The notes under the pieces were generated by a model that saw only the letters and a list, made by a program, of their open reading frames with translations, was not told the DNA's origin and made no database searches. A stretch of 64,000 nucleotides of DNA from positions 188,536,187 to 188,600,186 of the forward strand of contig NC_135713.1 in assembly GCF_964656455.1 (NCBI RefSeq). Reading direction: 5' to 3'. The stretch comes from Halichoerus grypus. Taxonomy: Eukaryota > Chordata > Mammalia > Carnivora > Phocidae. The translations under genes and the position numbers were made by a program. Shown piece after piece: positions 11,889 through 24,741 of this stretch (position 1 is the stretch's first letter; each line of letters starts with the position of its first letter).

Positions 11889-12272
11889 TCAGCAGGTGGG
11901 CTCACAACAGCTGGGCTGGCAGCAGTAGCAGCAGCAGGCTGGGCGGCAGCAGGACTGTCCGCAGTAGGATGGGCGGCAGCAGGGGGCCTGGGCGTGGTGC
12001 AGCTGGCAGCAGGTTGGGGGCGTGCAGCTCACCACACAGCAGGGGGGCAGGCAGGTGTCCTCCACGCGGCAGTCAGGGCGGCACCACCTGACTCGGCAGC
12101 TCACAGCTCCGTAGCCACCCTCCTGGCCACCACCAGTGCCACAGCTGGTCCCACCGCAGCTGGGCTCGTAGCAGCTGGGCTGGTAGCAGCTGGGCTGGCA
12201 GCAGCTGGAGCCACAGTTCCCACTGGTGGAGCAGGTGGGAAATCCACAGAAGCTAGTGGAGCAGCAGGCCAT
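11889..12272 (-). CDS. KRTAP1: Keratin-associated protein 1 (copy 1)
   Basis: A single-exon gene for a 127-residue high-sulfur hair matrix protein; 33 residues (26%) are cysteine. KRTAP proteins bind and disulfide-cross-link keratin filaments in the hair cortex. Order of parts: the KRTAP1 start MACCSTSFCGFPTCSTSG, CCQPS/CYQPS/CYEPS pentapeptides (residues 24-38), a glycine-rich hinge GTGGGQEGGYGAV (45-57), the family core RVRWCRPDCRVEDTCLPPCC, then CCQLHHAQAPCCRPSYCGQS and a CCCYCCQPSCCEPTC end. The hinge and core are diagnostic of KRTAP1. The pentapeptide block is shorter than in the human KRTAP1-1 I recall. The ATG is chosen by MACC homology and a TATA box about 70 bp upstream. By position it would correspond to the KRTAP1-5 side of the human cluster, but the member number cannot be assigned because all four copies encode the same protein. 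Confidence 0.95.
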   Translation of the reverse strand: MACCSTSFCGFPTCSTSGNCGSSCCQPSCYQPSCYEPSCGGTSCGTGGGQEGGYGAVSCRVRWCRPDCRVEDTCLPPCCVVSCTPPTCCQLHHAQAPCCRPSYCGQSCCRPACCCYCCQPSCCEPTC

Positions 12273-12340
12273 GGTCAGGAGCTGGGTTGAGAGTTGGGTT
12301 GCTTGTAGGTGTTTTGGTGGTAAAGTCTATGTCAGGCAGG

Positions 12341-12352
12341 CCTTTTATATAT
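12341..12352 (-). promoter_or_regulatory. TATA box, KRTAP1 copy 1
   Basis: Minus strand ATATATAAAAGG, about 70 bp before the ATG. A CCAAT motif on the same strand lies at 12431-12435, about 80 bp further upstream, in the context CCAATCAGAGA shared with copy 2. Confidence 0.8.
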
Positions 12353-12439
12353 CTGAGCCAGCTTCTATTTATAAAATTCTTAACATATCTTCCTTGTTTT
12401 TGTTTAAATTTGTTCCTCATTGGTTCTCTGATTGGCGTA

Positions 12440-14169
12440 CATTGAAATACTTATGACCCATTATGAGCAGCAGTTTAGAAATTACTTTGTTTTATAGTTT
12501 CATTTGGACTCCTCATATTGGTCCTTTGCTCTTTGGAATACATTTGTGGTTTTCCATGTTCAAAGAGTCCTTCCATTTTAGTCCACATCAACACCCTCAT
12601 TTTGTAGAGGTGGTTATTTCACGTGACTCTCTGTCTATATGTCTAAGGCTAAGGCTAATTGTGCTCTTAGGTTTAACTATTATTTTTTCCTTCTGGCTTT
12701 ACAGACTGAATTCTGTTGAATTTAGGACAGTGGAACATCCCCTGAATTGAAGAGTACCTTTGTTCATACATAATTAAAAGCTTCCAACTAATTTACTCCA
12801 ACATCAAATCAAATTACTATTATAGTTCCTTTGATTTCGATCAATTTGAAATATGTAAATATTATTCGTATTCTAGGTCAGAAATCTTTTCTTGTGAACC
12901 AAGTGACATAGTTTATATAAAGGTATCTTGCAGAGTGCTTAGCTTCAGGTAGAACTTTAATAAATGCTTACCAAATCTGATTTTGAATGGGTGGAGTAAA
13001 AGACATGATTCATGGACACATGTACCACTTGTAAATGATTTAATAGAACTTACAAGCTGTAGTGCCTCTCATGGAGGAGTCCTTGTTACTGTCAAAAGAG
13101 AGTAGGAAGTGATGAAATATTTTTCTACTGCTGGAATATTTGAACCAAGTCTCAGGGAAAAGCATCTGGGAGTTATGACATTTTGAAGAATGTACTGCCA
13201 TCTACTACTATATTCTTTGAAATGCATTTGATCTAGCATTGTCAATTATGTTTGATCTATCATTGCTACCAATTAAATGATAGAGGTAAGTGCTGGGAGC
13301 TTGTAAATAACTTGAAAAATATTTTTCATAAAGTGTCCTGTATTTTGTCCTATTGTATTTTATATATTGCACTAAAATACTTAATGTGGAATTAAAAAAT
13401 TAAATGGCAAAGGTATTTTTTTTTGTTCTAGATTTATGTTAACTTCCTAAGAGAACATCTTTCAAATTGGGTTGCAAAGTGCAACATACATAGTTTGAGA
13501 TTTCTAATGCATGTGTCTGACCAATGGTGATGGTAGAACTCACAGGGTATCTCCCTGGCTCTTTGTTCTACCCTCATTTAGATCAGAGATACATTTTATA
13601 GGAACTCAAGTAAATGGAGATGAGTGTTGGGAGTTGAAACTTAGAGAGCAATTTGGGGATGAGTGAGAAGAGTATAATAGGCTAAGACATAGGAATTAAA
13701 CCTGAATGCATTTGGAAAATAGTATCTAAAAGATAGTATCTGGTAGATGTTTTAAAATTTACTTAGTAAGTAATATAATCTTTAGTTAGGCACACATGAA
13801 GGAGAACATCTAGTATATAAACTGGAAGGAGATTAAAATGGTAGAGGTAAATCTAGGTAGAAATCCCGTAGATTTGAGCAACCGGAAAATTTTAGCCAAA
13901 AGTGACTTTACTGGTTTAGACCTAATCATAATAGGTTAGAACATTTTAAGTATTTGAATAACTATGAAGATTATTTAATGCATGGAGCATTTTATTAACT
14001 GATGGATTTAAGCATAATGTAATTAGTATTTAATCTTTCTGATTTAGACTTTATGCTTTAGGATTATTATCAAAATGCAAATCCACTCTTCTTGAATTCC
14101 AGCTAAAGATGGACAAGCTTAGAGGTAGAAGGAAGAAAATAACTCAGTTTGCTTTACACATTTAAACAT
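12440..14169. other. Intergenic between KRTAP1 copies 1 and 2
   Basis: AT-rich with no gene and no repeat I can name. The plus-strand frame at 12463-12750 is upstream promoter-side sequence of copy 1 and shows no domain. Confidence 0.4.
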
Positions 14170-14175
14170 TTTATT
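14170..14175 (-). other. Candidate poly(A) signal, KRTAP1 copy 2
   Basis: AATAAA on the minus strand, 333 nt after the stop, in a context ('gtttgcttta...cattttattt') alignable with copy 1. Confidence 0.55.
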
Positions 14176-14507
14176 TGAAATTAAAGGGATATTCGAGGAG
14201 AAAGCAGGTCTGAAAATACGTGGGGATCAAGAGATAGGGAGGAGACCAGAGATGTCACTGAATTGAAGAAATACCCTACCCTGGTGTCTTTTCAAGCAAG
14301 GCAGGATATCTAGATACTCTGATTGATACATGCTTTCAGTGTGCTAATTCAACACATCCAAGAGGGTCCTGTCTAAGACCCATTATTTCTGAGTAGCTTA
14401 GAAACATCATGATACTTAGCATGGGAGTAAAATTGAACCCTTCTTCAGAGATCAGAGCAGTTTGTTTAGTTTCCCCTTTCATTCTTAATTAATCAGCAGC
14501 CTGGCTT

Positions 14508-14891
14508 TCAGCAGGTGGGCTCACAACAGCTGGGCTGGCAGCAGTAGCAGCAGCAGGCTGGGCGGCAGCAGGACTGTCCGCAGTAGGATGGGCGGCAGCA
14601 GGGGGCCTGGGCGTGGTGCAGCTGGCAGCAGGTTGGGGGCGTGCAGCTCACCACACAGCAGGGGGGCAGGCAGGTGTCCTCCACGCGGCAGTCAGGGCGG
14701 CACCACCTGACTCGGCAGCTCACAGCTCCGTAGCCACCCTCCTGGCCACCACCAGTGCCACAGCTGGTCCCACCGCAGCTGGGCTCATAGCAGCTGGGCT
14801 GGTAGCAGCTGGGCTGGCAGCAGCTGGAGCCACAGTTCCCACTGGTGGAGCAGGTGGGAAATCCACAGAAGCTAGTGGAGCAGCAGGCCAT
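14508..14891 (-). CDS. KRTAP1: Keratin-associated protein 1 (copy 2)
   Basis: Encodes exactly the same 127 residues as copy 1. The only nucleotide difference I found within the four coding regions is here: position 14787 makes Tyr35 TAT instead of TAC. Identity with copy 3 runs past the ATG through 'ggtcaggagctgggttgaga' and on into 'aagagaagtttttgag' of the 5' UTR before the two diverge. On the 3' side identity with copies 1 and 3 stops about 15 bp beyond the stop codon ('atcagcagcctggcttt'). The lone difference confirms that this is a separate locus. Intact; start chosen as in copy 1. Confidence 0.95.
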   Translation of the reverse strand: MACCSTSFCGFPTCSTSGNCGSSCCQPSCYQPSCYEPSCGGTSCGTGGGQEGGYGAVSCRVRWCRPDCRVEDTCLPPCCVVSCTPPTCCQLHHAQAPCCRPSYCGQSCCRPACCCYCCQPSCCEPTC

Positions 14892-14963
14892 GGTCAGGAG
14901 CTGGGTTGAGAGTTGGGTTGCTAAGAGAAGTTTTTGAGTTTTGGCTGCACCTTCTACATCTGG

Positions 14964-14974
14964 CCTTTTATATA
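14964..14974 (-). promoter_or_regulatory. TATA box, KRTAP1 copy 2
   Basis: Minus strand TATATAAAAGG, about 75 bp before the ATG. A CCAAT motif (minus strand) lies at 15045-15049, about 70 bp upstream of it. Confidence 0.8.
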
Positions 14975-15049
14975 TTTCCTAGAGCTGCATATTTCCCTGA
15001 CATTCAGTATTGTTCCTTGATACCATTTGCAAAGTAAGTCTCTGATTGG

Positions 15050-15797
15050 CTGATCCCTGAGTTGTTTAGAAAGTTATTAATAGCATTTCAATAGCCTGCT
15101 TTGGTCATTATTCAGTTAAGTCTCATTGTATTTCTTCTTTGCCCTCTGGATCATTATAGAAGCCAATCAGCAACACCTCTTTATGCAAATCACATGACAG
15201 ACTAGAGTTGGGCCAACCCTGGCTTGCTTTGTCATACCTGTCCTTTGTTAACCTGTAGGCCAAGTTTATCTAAATTGAGCATTTTCTTCCTAAGTGGTCA
15301 CTAAATTAAGGATCAGGACTTCATAAATAGAATTTGTTCAGACTTGGAATGACTAACATTAGTGTCATCAAAACATGAGCTATCCAAATTAATCAACATC
15401 CAAAGCACTATGCCTTTCTAAAATCTGTTTGTGCAAGTTACAGGATACTAAGAGCTCTAACCAGTATTTTTGCCTTCAACCATCAGTGTACATATTCCCA
15501 GTTGAAACCCTTAATGACTTTTGCTGATAGATTGTTTTCTGACTCTACTAAATTAAAAATATATGCTAGTAATGAATACATGTTTTAACAAGTCAAACAG
15601 TACACAGGCATATAAAGAAATTTAATATTTTTCCTCTCTTCCCCAAAACACCCATTCCCTCCACAACTAGTACTTCAGAAATAATAAATATTAACAGTTT
15701 GGTGCATATTCTTTGATACCTTTCTCCCTGCTTTTACAGACATAAACCAGCATGGATAAATAGATCATCTAAGTAAAAGTTGGGGTCTATATGTATT
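15050..15797. other. Intergenic, nothing recognised
   Basis: Upstream region of KRTAP1 copy 2; AT-rich, no gene, no repeat identified by eye. Confidence 0.4.
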
Positions 15798-18780
15798 TTT
15801 GAAAAGTTTTAATTAGAGTAAAATACACATAATATGAAATTTACCATCTTAATCATTTAAGTGCACTGTTCACTAGTGTGAAGTACATTCACATTGGTGT
15901 GCAATCTCGAGAACTCTTTTTAACCTCCAAAACTGAAACTCTTTGTCCATTAAAGAACAACCTTTCCATTCTCTCCTCCCTAGGCCTTTGGTAACCACTT
16001 TTTCACTCTTTGTTTAGATGAATTTGACCAACCTAGGTGCCTCATATAAGTGAAATTATCCAGTATGTCTTTTTAATGAATGGCTTATTTCACTTAGCAT
16101 ACTGTTCTCAAGATTCATCCATGTCATAGAATGTATGAGAATTTCCTTCCTTTTTAAGGCTGAATAATACTCCTTTGTATGTATATACCACAATTTGTTT
16201 ATCCGTTAATCCGTTGATGGACACTTGGGCTGCTTCCAACCTTTTGGCTATTGTGATTAATGCCCATACTACTCAAAGCAATTTACAGATTTTAAGTTTT
16301 TTGGGTAACTGCCATACTGTTTCCCATAGTGGCTGCTCATTTCCACCAACAGTACACAAGGGTTCCAATTTCTCCACATCCTTGCAAGCACTTTTTGGGT
16401 TTTTTGAGATTAGACATTCTAGTGGGTATGAGGTTGTATGTCATTGTGGTTTTGATTTGCATTTTTGTAATGACTGATGATATGAAACATTTTTTAATAT
16501 GCTTGTTGGCTGTTTATTTATCTTCTTTGGAGAAGTGTCCATTCATGTCCTTTGCCCAATTTTTAATTGTTGTTGATTGTAGGAGTTCTTCATATATTCT
16601 AGATATTAGCTTCTTATCAGATATATGATTTGCAAATCTTTCTCCCTTTCTGTAGATTGAATTTTCATTTCGTTCATTGGTCCTTTGCAAAATTTTTAAT
16701 TTTGATATAGTTCAATTTATGTGTTTTCTACTTTTGTTGTATATGCTTTTGGTGTCATATCCAAGAAATCACTGCCAAATCCAATGTCATGAACCTTTCC
16801 CCCTGTGTTTTCTTCTAAGAGTTTTACAGTTTTAGCTCCTAACTTTAGGTTTTTTATCCATCTTCAATTAATTTTTGTGTGTGGTGTAATGTAAGGGTCC
16901 ACCTTCATTCTTTTGCATGTGGATATCCGCTTTTCCCAGCCCCATTTGTTGAAAAGACTGTGCTTCCCCATTGAATGGTTTTGACGCTCTTGTTGAAAAT
17001 TATTTGATTGTACATATAAAGGTTTCTTCCTGGGCTCTTTCTTCTATTCCATTTGTCTATATGACTGCCTTTATGCCAGTACCATGCTGTTTTGAATACT
17101 GTAGCTTTGTAATATAGTTTGAAGTCAGGAAGTATGATGCCTCCAGCTTTGTTCCTCTTTCTCAAGATTGATTTGGCTATTCAGAGTCTTTTGTGGCTCC
17201 ATACAGATTTTTGGATGTTTCTTTTTTCTATTTCTGTGAAAAATACCATTGAAATTTTGATAGGGATTGCATTGAATCTGTAAATTGCTTTGAGTAGTAT
17301 GGGCATTTTAACAGTACTGATACTCCTAATTCATGAGCATGGAATACTTTTCCATTTATTTGTGGCTTCTTTAATTTCTTTCATCAATGTCTTCTAGTTT
17401 TCAGTACACAGATCTTTCATCTCCTTGGTTAAATTTATTCCTAAGTATTTTATTCTTTTTGATGCTATTATAAATGGAATTGTTTTCTTAATTTCTCTCT
17501 TTTTAAAATTTATCCTTATTTATTATTTTTTTAAGAGAGAGAGCAGCGGGGAGAGGCAGAGGGAGAGGGAGAGAGAAAGAATCTTAAGCAGGCTCCATGC
17601 CCAGTGCAGAGCCTGATGTGGGGCTTGATCTCACTACCCTGAAATCATGACCTGAGCTGAAATCAAGAGTCTGGCACTTAACTAACTGAGCCACCCAGCA
17701 CCCCTTAATTTCTCTTTCTGATAGATTGTTGTTAGTATATAGAAATGCAGCTGATTTGTATATTGATTTTTGTATCCTACAACTCTACTGAATTTGTTTA
17801 GTTTAACCATTTTCTTATTCTTTTTTTTTGTGGAGTCCTTAGGATTTTCTATATATCATATCATGTCATCTGCAAGTAGGGACAGTTTTACTTTTTTCTT
17901 TCTTATTTGGATGCCGTTTACTTCTTTTTCTTGTCTAATTGCTCTACCTGGGACTTCTAGTACTATGATAAAGAGAATAGTTAAAAATGGGCACCCTTCT
18001 CTTTTTCCTAATCTTAGGGGAAAAGCTTTCAGTCTTTTACCACTGAGTATGATGTTAGTGTGGGCTTTCATATTTTGCTTTTATTAGGCTGACGTAGTTT
18101 CCTTTTATTCCTAGTTTGTTGAGTGTTTTGTTTTCTGTTTTTTTTTTTTATTATGAAAGAGTGTTGAATTTCATCAAATTCTTTTTCTCCATCTATTGAG
18201 ATAACCATGTGTTTTCCCCCTTTTATTCTGTTATGTGATATATTACATTGATTTTTTTCCTGTTGAACCATCCTTGCATTCTAGGATAATATCCCATTAG
18301 GTCATGATGTGTAACCTTTTTAATGTACTGTTGAATTCTGTTTGATAGTATTTTGTTGAATATTGCATCAGTATTCATCAGGGATATTGGTTTCTAGTTT
18401 TCTCTTCCGTAGTGTCTTTGGCTTTGGTATCAGGATAATGCTAGCCTCATAAAGTGAGTTTGGAAGTGTTCCCTCCTCATTAATTTGTTGGAAGAATTAG
18501 AGGATGATTGATTTTAACTTTTCTTTGAATGTTTGGTAGGATTTACCAGTGAAGCTTCTGGTACTGGGATTTTATTTGTTGGGAGGTGTTGTTTTTTTTT
18601 TTTTAATTACTGATTTAATCTCCTTGCTAATTATAAATCTGTTCAGATTTTCTATTTCTTCCTGATTCAGTTTTGATAGGTTATGTGATTCTAGGAATTT
18701 ATCCATTTTATCTAGGTTATCTAATTTTTGGCCTATCCCATATGTGTTAGTCATTCTTTTAAAAACTATGCAGTATTCCA
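15798..18780 (-). mobile_element. Ancient L1, 3-kb 3' portion
   Basis: Read on the minus strand this is an old L1 3' UTR ('aaaatacacataatatgaaa' on the plus strand), followed upstream by decayed ORF2. Recognisable ORF2 pieces include 16905-17165 ('[20 protein letters not shown]', the region after the RT domain) and 17856-18071 (ends '[10 protein letters not shown]', the RT active-site strand). Many stops and frameshifts make it non-functional. A SINE at 17499-17703 interrupts it. Confidence 0.9.
17499..17703 (-). mobile_element. CAN-SINE, minus strand, with TSD
   Basis: T-rich start, GA-rich middle, and tRNA-like end 'actgagccacccagcacccc'. TSD cttaatttctct at 17487-17498 and 17704-17715. 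It is more diverged than the SINEs at 3406 or 6127. Confidence 0.9.
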
Positions 18781-19603
18781 GAATATGATCATACCATACT
18801 CTGTTCGCATCCCCCTATTGATAAATCCGTAATTGTTTTTAGTTTGTGCTTTTGAATTAAAAAAGTCAGAGAATTTTAAGCTAAAAGGGACTTTAAAGGA
18901 GTCCAGCTTTAGGTGATTATGAGAATTAAATTAAGCTAATTAAACTAAACAGGTTTCTCAAACTGGTTCTACCATTAAGTGATTCTGTGACCTCAGAAAA
19001 GTCACTTAATTTCCCTGAACATTGTTTTATTCATCTGTAAAATGAGATGATCTCCCGGACACTCCAGGGCTAAAATTATGTAGTTGCTCTACCAGGTCAT
19101 TCATTCCTTAAGGGCATGATCTGCCATGTCTGATTCATTTTGGTATTCTACGTAGTGCCTTCTGCACAATCTTGAATGTAGGCACTCAGTAAGTGCTTGT
19201 TGAATCAAGGAATGAATGAATGATTGACAGTGTATTGTAATGATAAACAGCCAATTTTGCATTTTACCCAAGTCACTTGTCATTTTATTTTATACTTTTT
19301 TCTCAGCAGGAGCTCTTAGGTAGTGATACCTGAAAGTGTTCAGTAGTTAAAATCAAAGGAACAAGAGGACAAAACATGTTTCCATTTTTGTTCTGTTGTT
19401 CAAGGGTGTCTTCTGGGTTGGATCAGGTCTCTAGAAGAAATGTTGGGGAAACTGATTCTTTGCTTACATGTTATCCTTAATCCATGCTTTATAATTTCTT
19501 GATTTTCATTAACTCTTTAATGAATAAAGCACTATAATCTTTTTTATTAAAGCACTATAATCTTAACCAAAGTACTATTTTTAATAAAAAAGAATTATCT
19601 TCA
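18781..19603. other. Intergenic; MIR-like piece
   Basis: No gene was recognised. About 18955-19215 resembles a MIR ('tctgtgacctcagaaaagtc', 'cattgttttattcatctgta', 'gcactcagtaagtgctt'). Confidence 0.45.
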
Positions 19604-19944
19604 GCTCCCTCCAGTTCTTTTTTTAAAAGATTATTTAAAAAATTTTTAAAAATTTTTTTATTTTTAAAAATTTTTTGATTATGTTGTATTAGTCACCATA
19701 CAGTACATTATTAATTTTTGATGTGGTGATCCACGATTCATTGTTTTCGTGTAACACCCAGTGCTTCATGCAGTACGTGCCCTTCTTAATACCCATCACT
19801 GGGCTAACCTATCCCCCCACCCCCCTCCCCTGTAAAACCTTCAGTTTGTTTCTCAGAGTCCATAGTCTCTCATGGTTCATCTCTTCTTCCGATTACCCCC
19901 CTTCATTTTTCCCTTCCTTCTTTTAATGTCCTCCATGCTATTCC

Positions 19945-22900
19945 TTATGTTCCACACATAAGTGAAACCATATGATAATTGACTTTCTCTGCTTGACTTA
20001 TTTGACTTAGCATAATCTTCTCCAGTCCCATCCATGCTGATGTAAAAGTTGGATATTCATCCTTTCTGGTGGCTGAGTAATATTCCATTGTATATACGGA
20101 CCACATCTTCTTTATCCATTCATCTGTTGAAGGGCATCTCGGCTCTTTCCACAGTTTGGCTATTGCTGACATGGCTGCTATGAACATTGGGGTGCATATG
20201 GCCCTTCTTTTCACTACATCTGTGTCTTTGGGGTAAATACCCAGGAGTGCAATTGCTGGGTCATAGGGTAGCTCTATTTTTAACTTTTTGAGGAACCTCC
20301 ACACTGTTTTCCAAAGCGGCTGTACCAACTTGCATTCCCACCAACAGTGTAAGAGGGTTCCTCTTTCTCCACAACTTCTCCAACATTTGTTGTTTCTTGT
20401 CCTGTCCATTTTTGCCATTCTAACTGGTGTAAGGTGGTATCTTAATGTGGTTTTGATTTGAATTTCCCTGATGACTAATGATGATGAACATTTTTTCATG
20501 TGTCTGTTAGCCATTTGTATGTCTTCTTCAGAGAAGTGTCTGTTCATGTCTTCTGCCCATTTTTTGACTTGATTATTTGTTTTTTTGGGCGTTGAGTTTG
20601 AGAAGTTCTTTATCGATCTTGGATACCAGCCCTTTATCTGTAGTGTCATTTGCAAATAGCTTCTCCCATTCCGTGGGTTGCCTCTTTGTTTTGTTGACTG
20701 TTTCCTTTGCTGTGCAGAAGCTTTTTAATCTTGATGAAGTCCCAAACGTTCATTTTTGCTTTTGTTTCACTAGCTTTTGGAGATGTATCTTGAAAGAAGT
20801 TGCTGTGGGTGATGTCAAAGAGGTTACTGCCTATGTTCTCCTCTAGGATTTTGATGGATTTCTGTCTCACATTGAGGTCTTTCATCCATTTTGAATTTAT
20901 CATTGTGTATGGTGTTAGAGAATGGTCGAGTGTCATTCTGCATGTGGCTGTCCAATTTTCCCAGCACAATTTATTGAAGAGACTTTTTTCCATTGCATTT
21001 TTTTCCCTGCTTTGTTGAAGATTATTTGACCATAGAGTTGAGGGTCCATATCTGGGCTCTCTATTCTGTTCCATTGGTCTATATGTCTGTTTTTGTGCCA
21101 GTACTGTGCTGTCTTGGTGATCACTGCTTTGTAATATAGCTTGAAAGCGGGCAACATGATGCCCCCAACTTTGTTTTTCTTTTTCAACATTTCCTTGGCG
21201 ATTCGGGGTCTCTTCTGATTCCATACAAATTTTAGGATTGTTTGTTCCAGCACTTTGAAAAATGTCATTGGAATTTTGATTGCGATGGCATTGAAGGTGT
21301 AGATTGCTCTGGGTAGCATAGACATTTTAACAATGTTTATTCTTCCGATCCATGAGCATGGAATGTTTTTCCATCTTTTTGTGTCTTCTTCAACTTCTTT
21401 CATGAGTGTTCTGTAGTTCCTAGAGTATAGATCCTTTACCTCTTTGGTTAGGTTTATTCCGAGGTATCTTATGGTTTTTGGTGGTATTGTAAATGGAATC
21501 ATTTCTCTAATTTCTCTTTCTATAGCTGCATTGTTAGTGTATAAGAAAGCAACTGATTTCTGTGCATTGATTTTGTATCCTGCCACATTACTGAATTGCT
21601 GTATGAGTTCTAGTAATTTGGGGGTGGAGTCTTTCGGGTTTTCCACATAAAGTATCATGTCATCTGCAAAAAGAGAGAGTTTGACTTCTTCTTTGCCAAT
21701 TTGAATACCTTTTATTTCTTTCTGTTGTCTGATTGCTGTTGCTAGGACTTCTAGTACTATGTTGAACAATAGTGGCAAGAGTGGACATCCTTGATGTGTT
21801 CCTGATCTTAAGGGAAAGGCTCTCAGCTTTTCCCCATTGAGGATGATATTCGCTGTGGGTTTTTCATAGATGGATTTTATGAAATTGAGGAATATTCCCT
21901 CTGTCCCTACACTCTGAAGAGTTTTAATCAGGAAAGGATGCTGTATTTTGTCAAATGCTTTTTCTGCATCAATTGAGAGGACCATATGGTTCTTCTCCCT
22001 CCTCTTAATGTGTTCTATCACATTGATTGATTTGCGAATGTTGAACCACCCTTGCATCCCGGGGATAAATCCCACTTGGTTGTGGTGGATGATCCTTTTA
22101 ATGTATTGTTGGATCCTATTAGCTAGGATTTTGTTGAGGATTTTGGAATCCATATTCATCAGGGATATCGGTCTGAAATTCTCCTTTTTGATGGGGTCTT
22201 TGCCTGGTTTGGGGATTAAGGTAATGCTGGCCTCACAGAATGAGTCTGGAAACTTTCCTTCTGTTTCTATTTTTTGAAACAGCTTCAGGAGAATAGGTAT
22301 TATTTCTTCTTTGAATGTTTGGTAGAATTCCCCGGGGAATCCATCAGGCCCTGGACTCTTGTTTTTTGGGAGGTTTTTGATCACTGCTTCAATCTCGTTA
22401 CTGGTTATTGTCCTATTCAGGTTGTCAATTTCTTCCTGTTTCAGTCTTGGCAGCTTATTGGTTTCCAGGAAGGCATCCATTTCATCCAGATTGCTCAGTT
22501 TATAGGCATATAGCTGTTGATAGTAATTTCTAATAATTGTTTCTATTTCCTTGGTGTTAGTCGTGATCTCTCCCCTTTCATTCATAATTATATTAATTTG
22601 GGTCCTTTCTTTTTTCTTTTGGATAAGTCTGGCCAGTGGTTTATCGATCTTATTAATTCTTTCAAAGAACCAGCTTCTGGTTTCGTTGATCTGATCTACT
22701 GTGTTTCTGGTTTCTAATTCATTGATCTCTGCTCTAATCTTAATTATTTTTCTTCTAATGCGTGGCTTAGGCATCGTTTGTTGCTTTTTCTCTAGTTCTT
22801 TAAGGTGTAGAGTTAGTTGGTGAATTCGGGATTTTTCTTTTTTTTTTTTTTTGAGTGAGGCTTTGATGGCTATGTATTTCCCCCTTAGGACCGCCTTTGC

Positions 22901-23755
22901 AGTATCCCATAGGTTTTGGACCGATATGTTTTCGTTCTCATTGGTTTCCATGAATTGTTTAAGTTCTCCTTTGATTTCCTGGTTGACCCAAACATTCATG
23001 AGCAGAGTGGTTTTTAGCTTCCAAGTATTTGAATTTCTTCCAAATTTTTTCTTGTGATTGAGTTCCAGTTTTAAAGCATTATGGTCTGAGAATATGCAGG
23101 GAATAATCTCAATCTTTTGGTATCAGTTGAGACCTGATTTGTGACCCAGTATGTGGTCTATTCTGGTGAAAGTTCCATGTGGGCTCGAGAAGAATGAGTA
23201 TTCTGTTGTTTTAGGGTGGAATGTTTTGTATATATCTATGAGGTCCATCTGGTCCAGTGTGTCATTCAAAGCTCTTGGTTCTTTGCTGATTTTCTGCTTA
23301 GATGATCTGTGTATTGCTGAGAGTGGAGTATTGAGGTCTCCTACGATTAACGTATTGTTATCAATATGACTTTTTATTTTGTTTAACGGTTGGCTTATGT
23401 AGATGGCTGCTCCCATGTTGGGGGTGTAGATATTTACAATTGTTAGATCTTCTTGTTGGATAGACCCTTTAAGAATGATATAGTCTCCTTGTGTGTCTCT
23501 AACTACAGTCTTTAGTTTAAAATCTAATTTGTTTGATATAAGAATTGCTACCCCAGCTTTCTTTTGAGGTCTGCTGGCATGGAAGATGGATCTCCATCCC
23601 TTCACTTTCAGTCTGGATGTATCTTTAGGTTCAAAATGAGTCTCTTGTAGACAGCATCTGGATGGGTCCTGTCTTTTTATCCAATCTGCAACCCTGTGCC
23701 ATTTTATGGGAGCATTTAGGCCGTTCATGTGAGAGTGATTATTGAAAAATACGAA
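19945..23755 (-). pseudogene. L1 ORF2 (endonuclease-RT), broken
   Basis: ORF2 encodes the nicking endonuclease and reverse transcriptase of L1. The endonuclease lies in 23123-23728 (motifs 'CCLQETHFEPKDTSRLK', 'IVGDLNTPLS', 'RIDHILGHKS'). One in-frame stop at 23123-23125 separates it from a 688-codon open stretch (20933-22999) that holds the RT domain with the FADD active site at 21659-21670. Around 20950-21000 the frame shifts to the segment ending at 20646. A second shift leads to the C-terminal frame 19945-20655, which carries a cysteine-rich '[14 protein letters not shown]' segment. The catalytic motifs look intact, but at least one nonsense change and two frameshifts disable the protein. 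Confidence 0.9.
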
Positions 23756-23859
23756 TTTATTGTCATCATGTTGCCTGTGAAGACCTTGTTTTTATAGATC
23801 GTCTCTGTAAATTTCTGTTGTATATCACTCTTGGGGTCTTTCTCCTTTTATAGAACCCC

Positions 23860-24741
23860 CCTTAATATTTCTTGCAGGGCCGGCTTAGTGGTCACATATT
23901 CTTTCGGTTTCTGCTGCTCTTGGAAGCTCTGCTGCATCTCTCCATCCATTCTAAATGATAGCCTTGCCGGATAAAGTATTCTTGGCTGCATGTTCTTCTC
24001 GTTTAGTACTCTGAATATGTCTTGCCAGGCCTTTCTGGTTTACCAGGTCGCTGTGGATGGGTCTGACGTTATTCTGATATTCCTCCCTCTGTACGTAAGG
24101 AATCTCTTCCCCCTAACTGCCCTTAAGATGGTTTCCTTGGTTCTAAGATTTGTGAGTTTTACTATTACATGCTGGGGTGTTGGCCTGTTTTCCTTGATCT
24201 TGGGAGGAGTCCTCTCTGCCTCTAGGACACGAGTGTTTGTTTCATTCCCCAGATTAGGGAAGTTCTCAGCTACAGTTTGCTCAAATATATCTTCTAGTCC
24301 TCTCTCTCTCTCCACCCCCTCCAGGATTCCAATAATTCTGACATTGGAATGCTTCATGGTGTCACTTACTTCTCTGATTCTATTTTCATGGATTCTGAGT
24401 TGTTTTACCCTGGCCTCCTCTTTTCCCTTTTTATCTATTAAATTGTCTTCCAGATCACTAATTCATTCTTCTGCCTCACTTACCCTAGCTCTTAGATTAT
24501 CTAGATTAGATTGGATCTCAATGATAGCATTTTTAAGTTCTGCCAATTCAGCTTTCATTTCTGCCCTTAGAGACTCTCTGTTGCCATTAATTGATTTCTC
24601 CATTCTAGCTATTGTCTTCACAATTGCTAGCCTGAATTCCATCTCTGACATCTTGGTTATATCTGAATCCATTTGTAAATCTGTGGCATAAGTCATAATC
24701 TCTGAGTTGTTCCTATTTTGGGGGTTCCTCCTCCTAGTCAT
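23860..24741 (-). pseudogene. L1 ORF1 (RNA-binding protein), broken
   Basis: ORF1 encodes the trimeric RNA chaperone of L1. 24463-24741 carries the N-terminal part and a coiled-coil-like segment ('AELKNAIIEIQSNLDNLRAR'). 24040-24357 carries the central RNA-recognition part ('NVRIIGILEGVERERG'). Both pieces are in the same frame and separated by a premature stop at 24463-24465; another stop lies at about 24040. The end of the gene near 23860 is approximate. Confidence 0.85.

Noticed and set aside
11808..12290. Long plus-strand open frame (160 codons, Ala/Gly-rich) opposite KRTAP1 copy 1, with counterparts at copies 2-4
   Set aside because: It is the antisense reading of the cysteine-codon-rich KRTAP1 gene: GCA-rich complement gives Ala/Gly. 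It has no promoter or family match and recurs only because the genes are identical.
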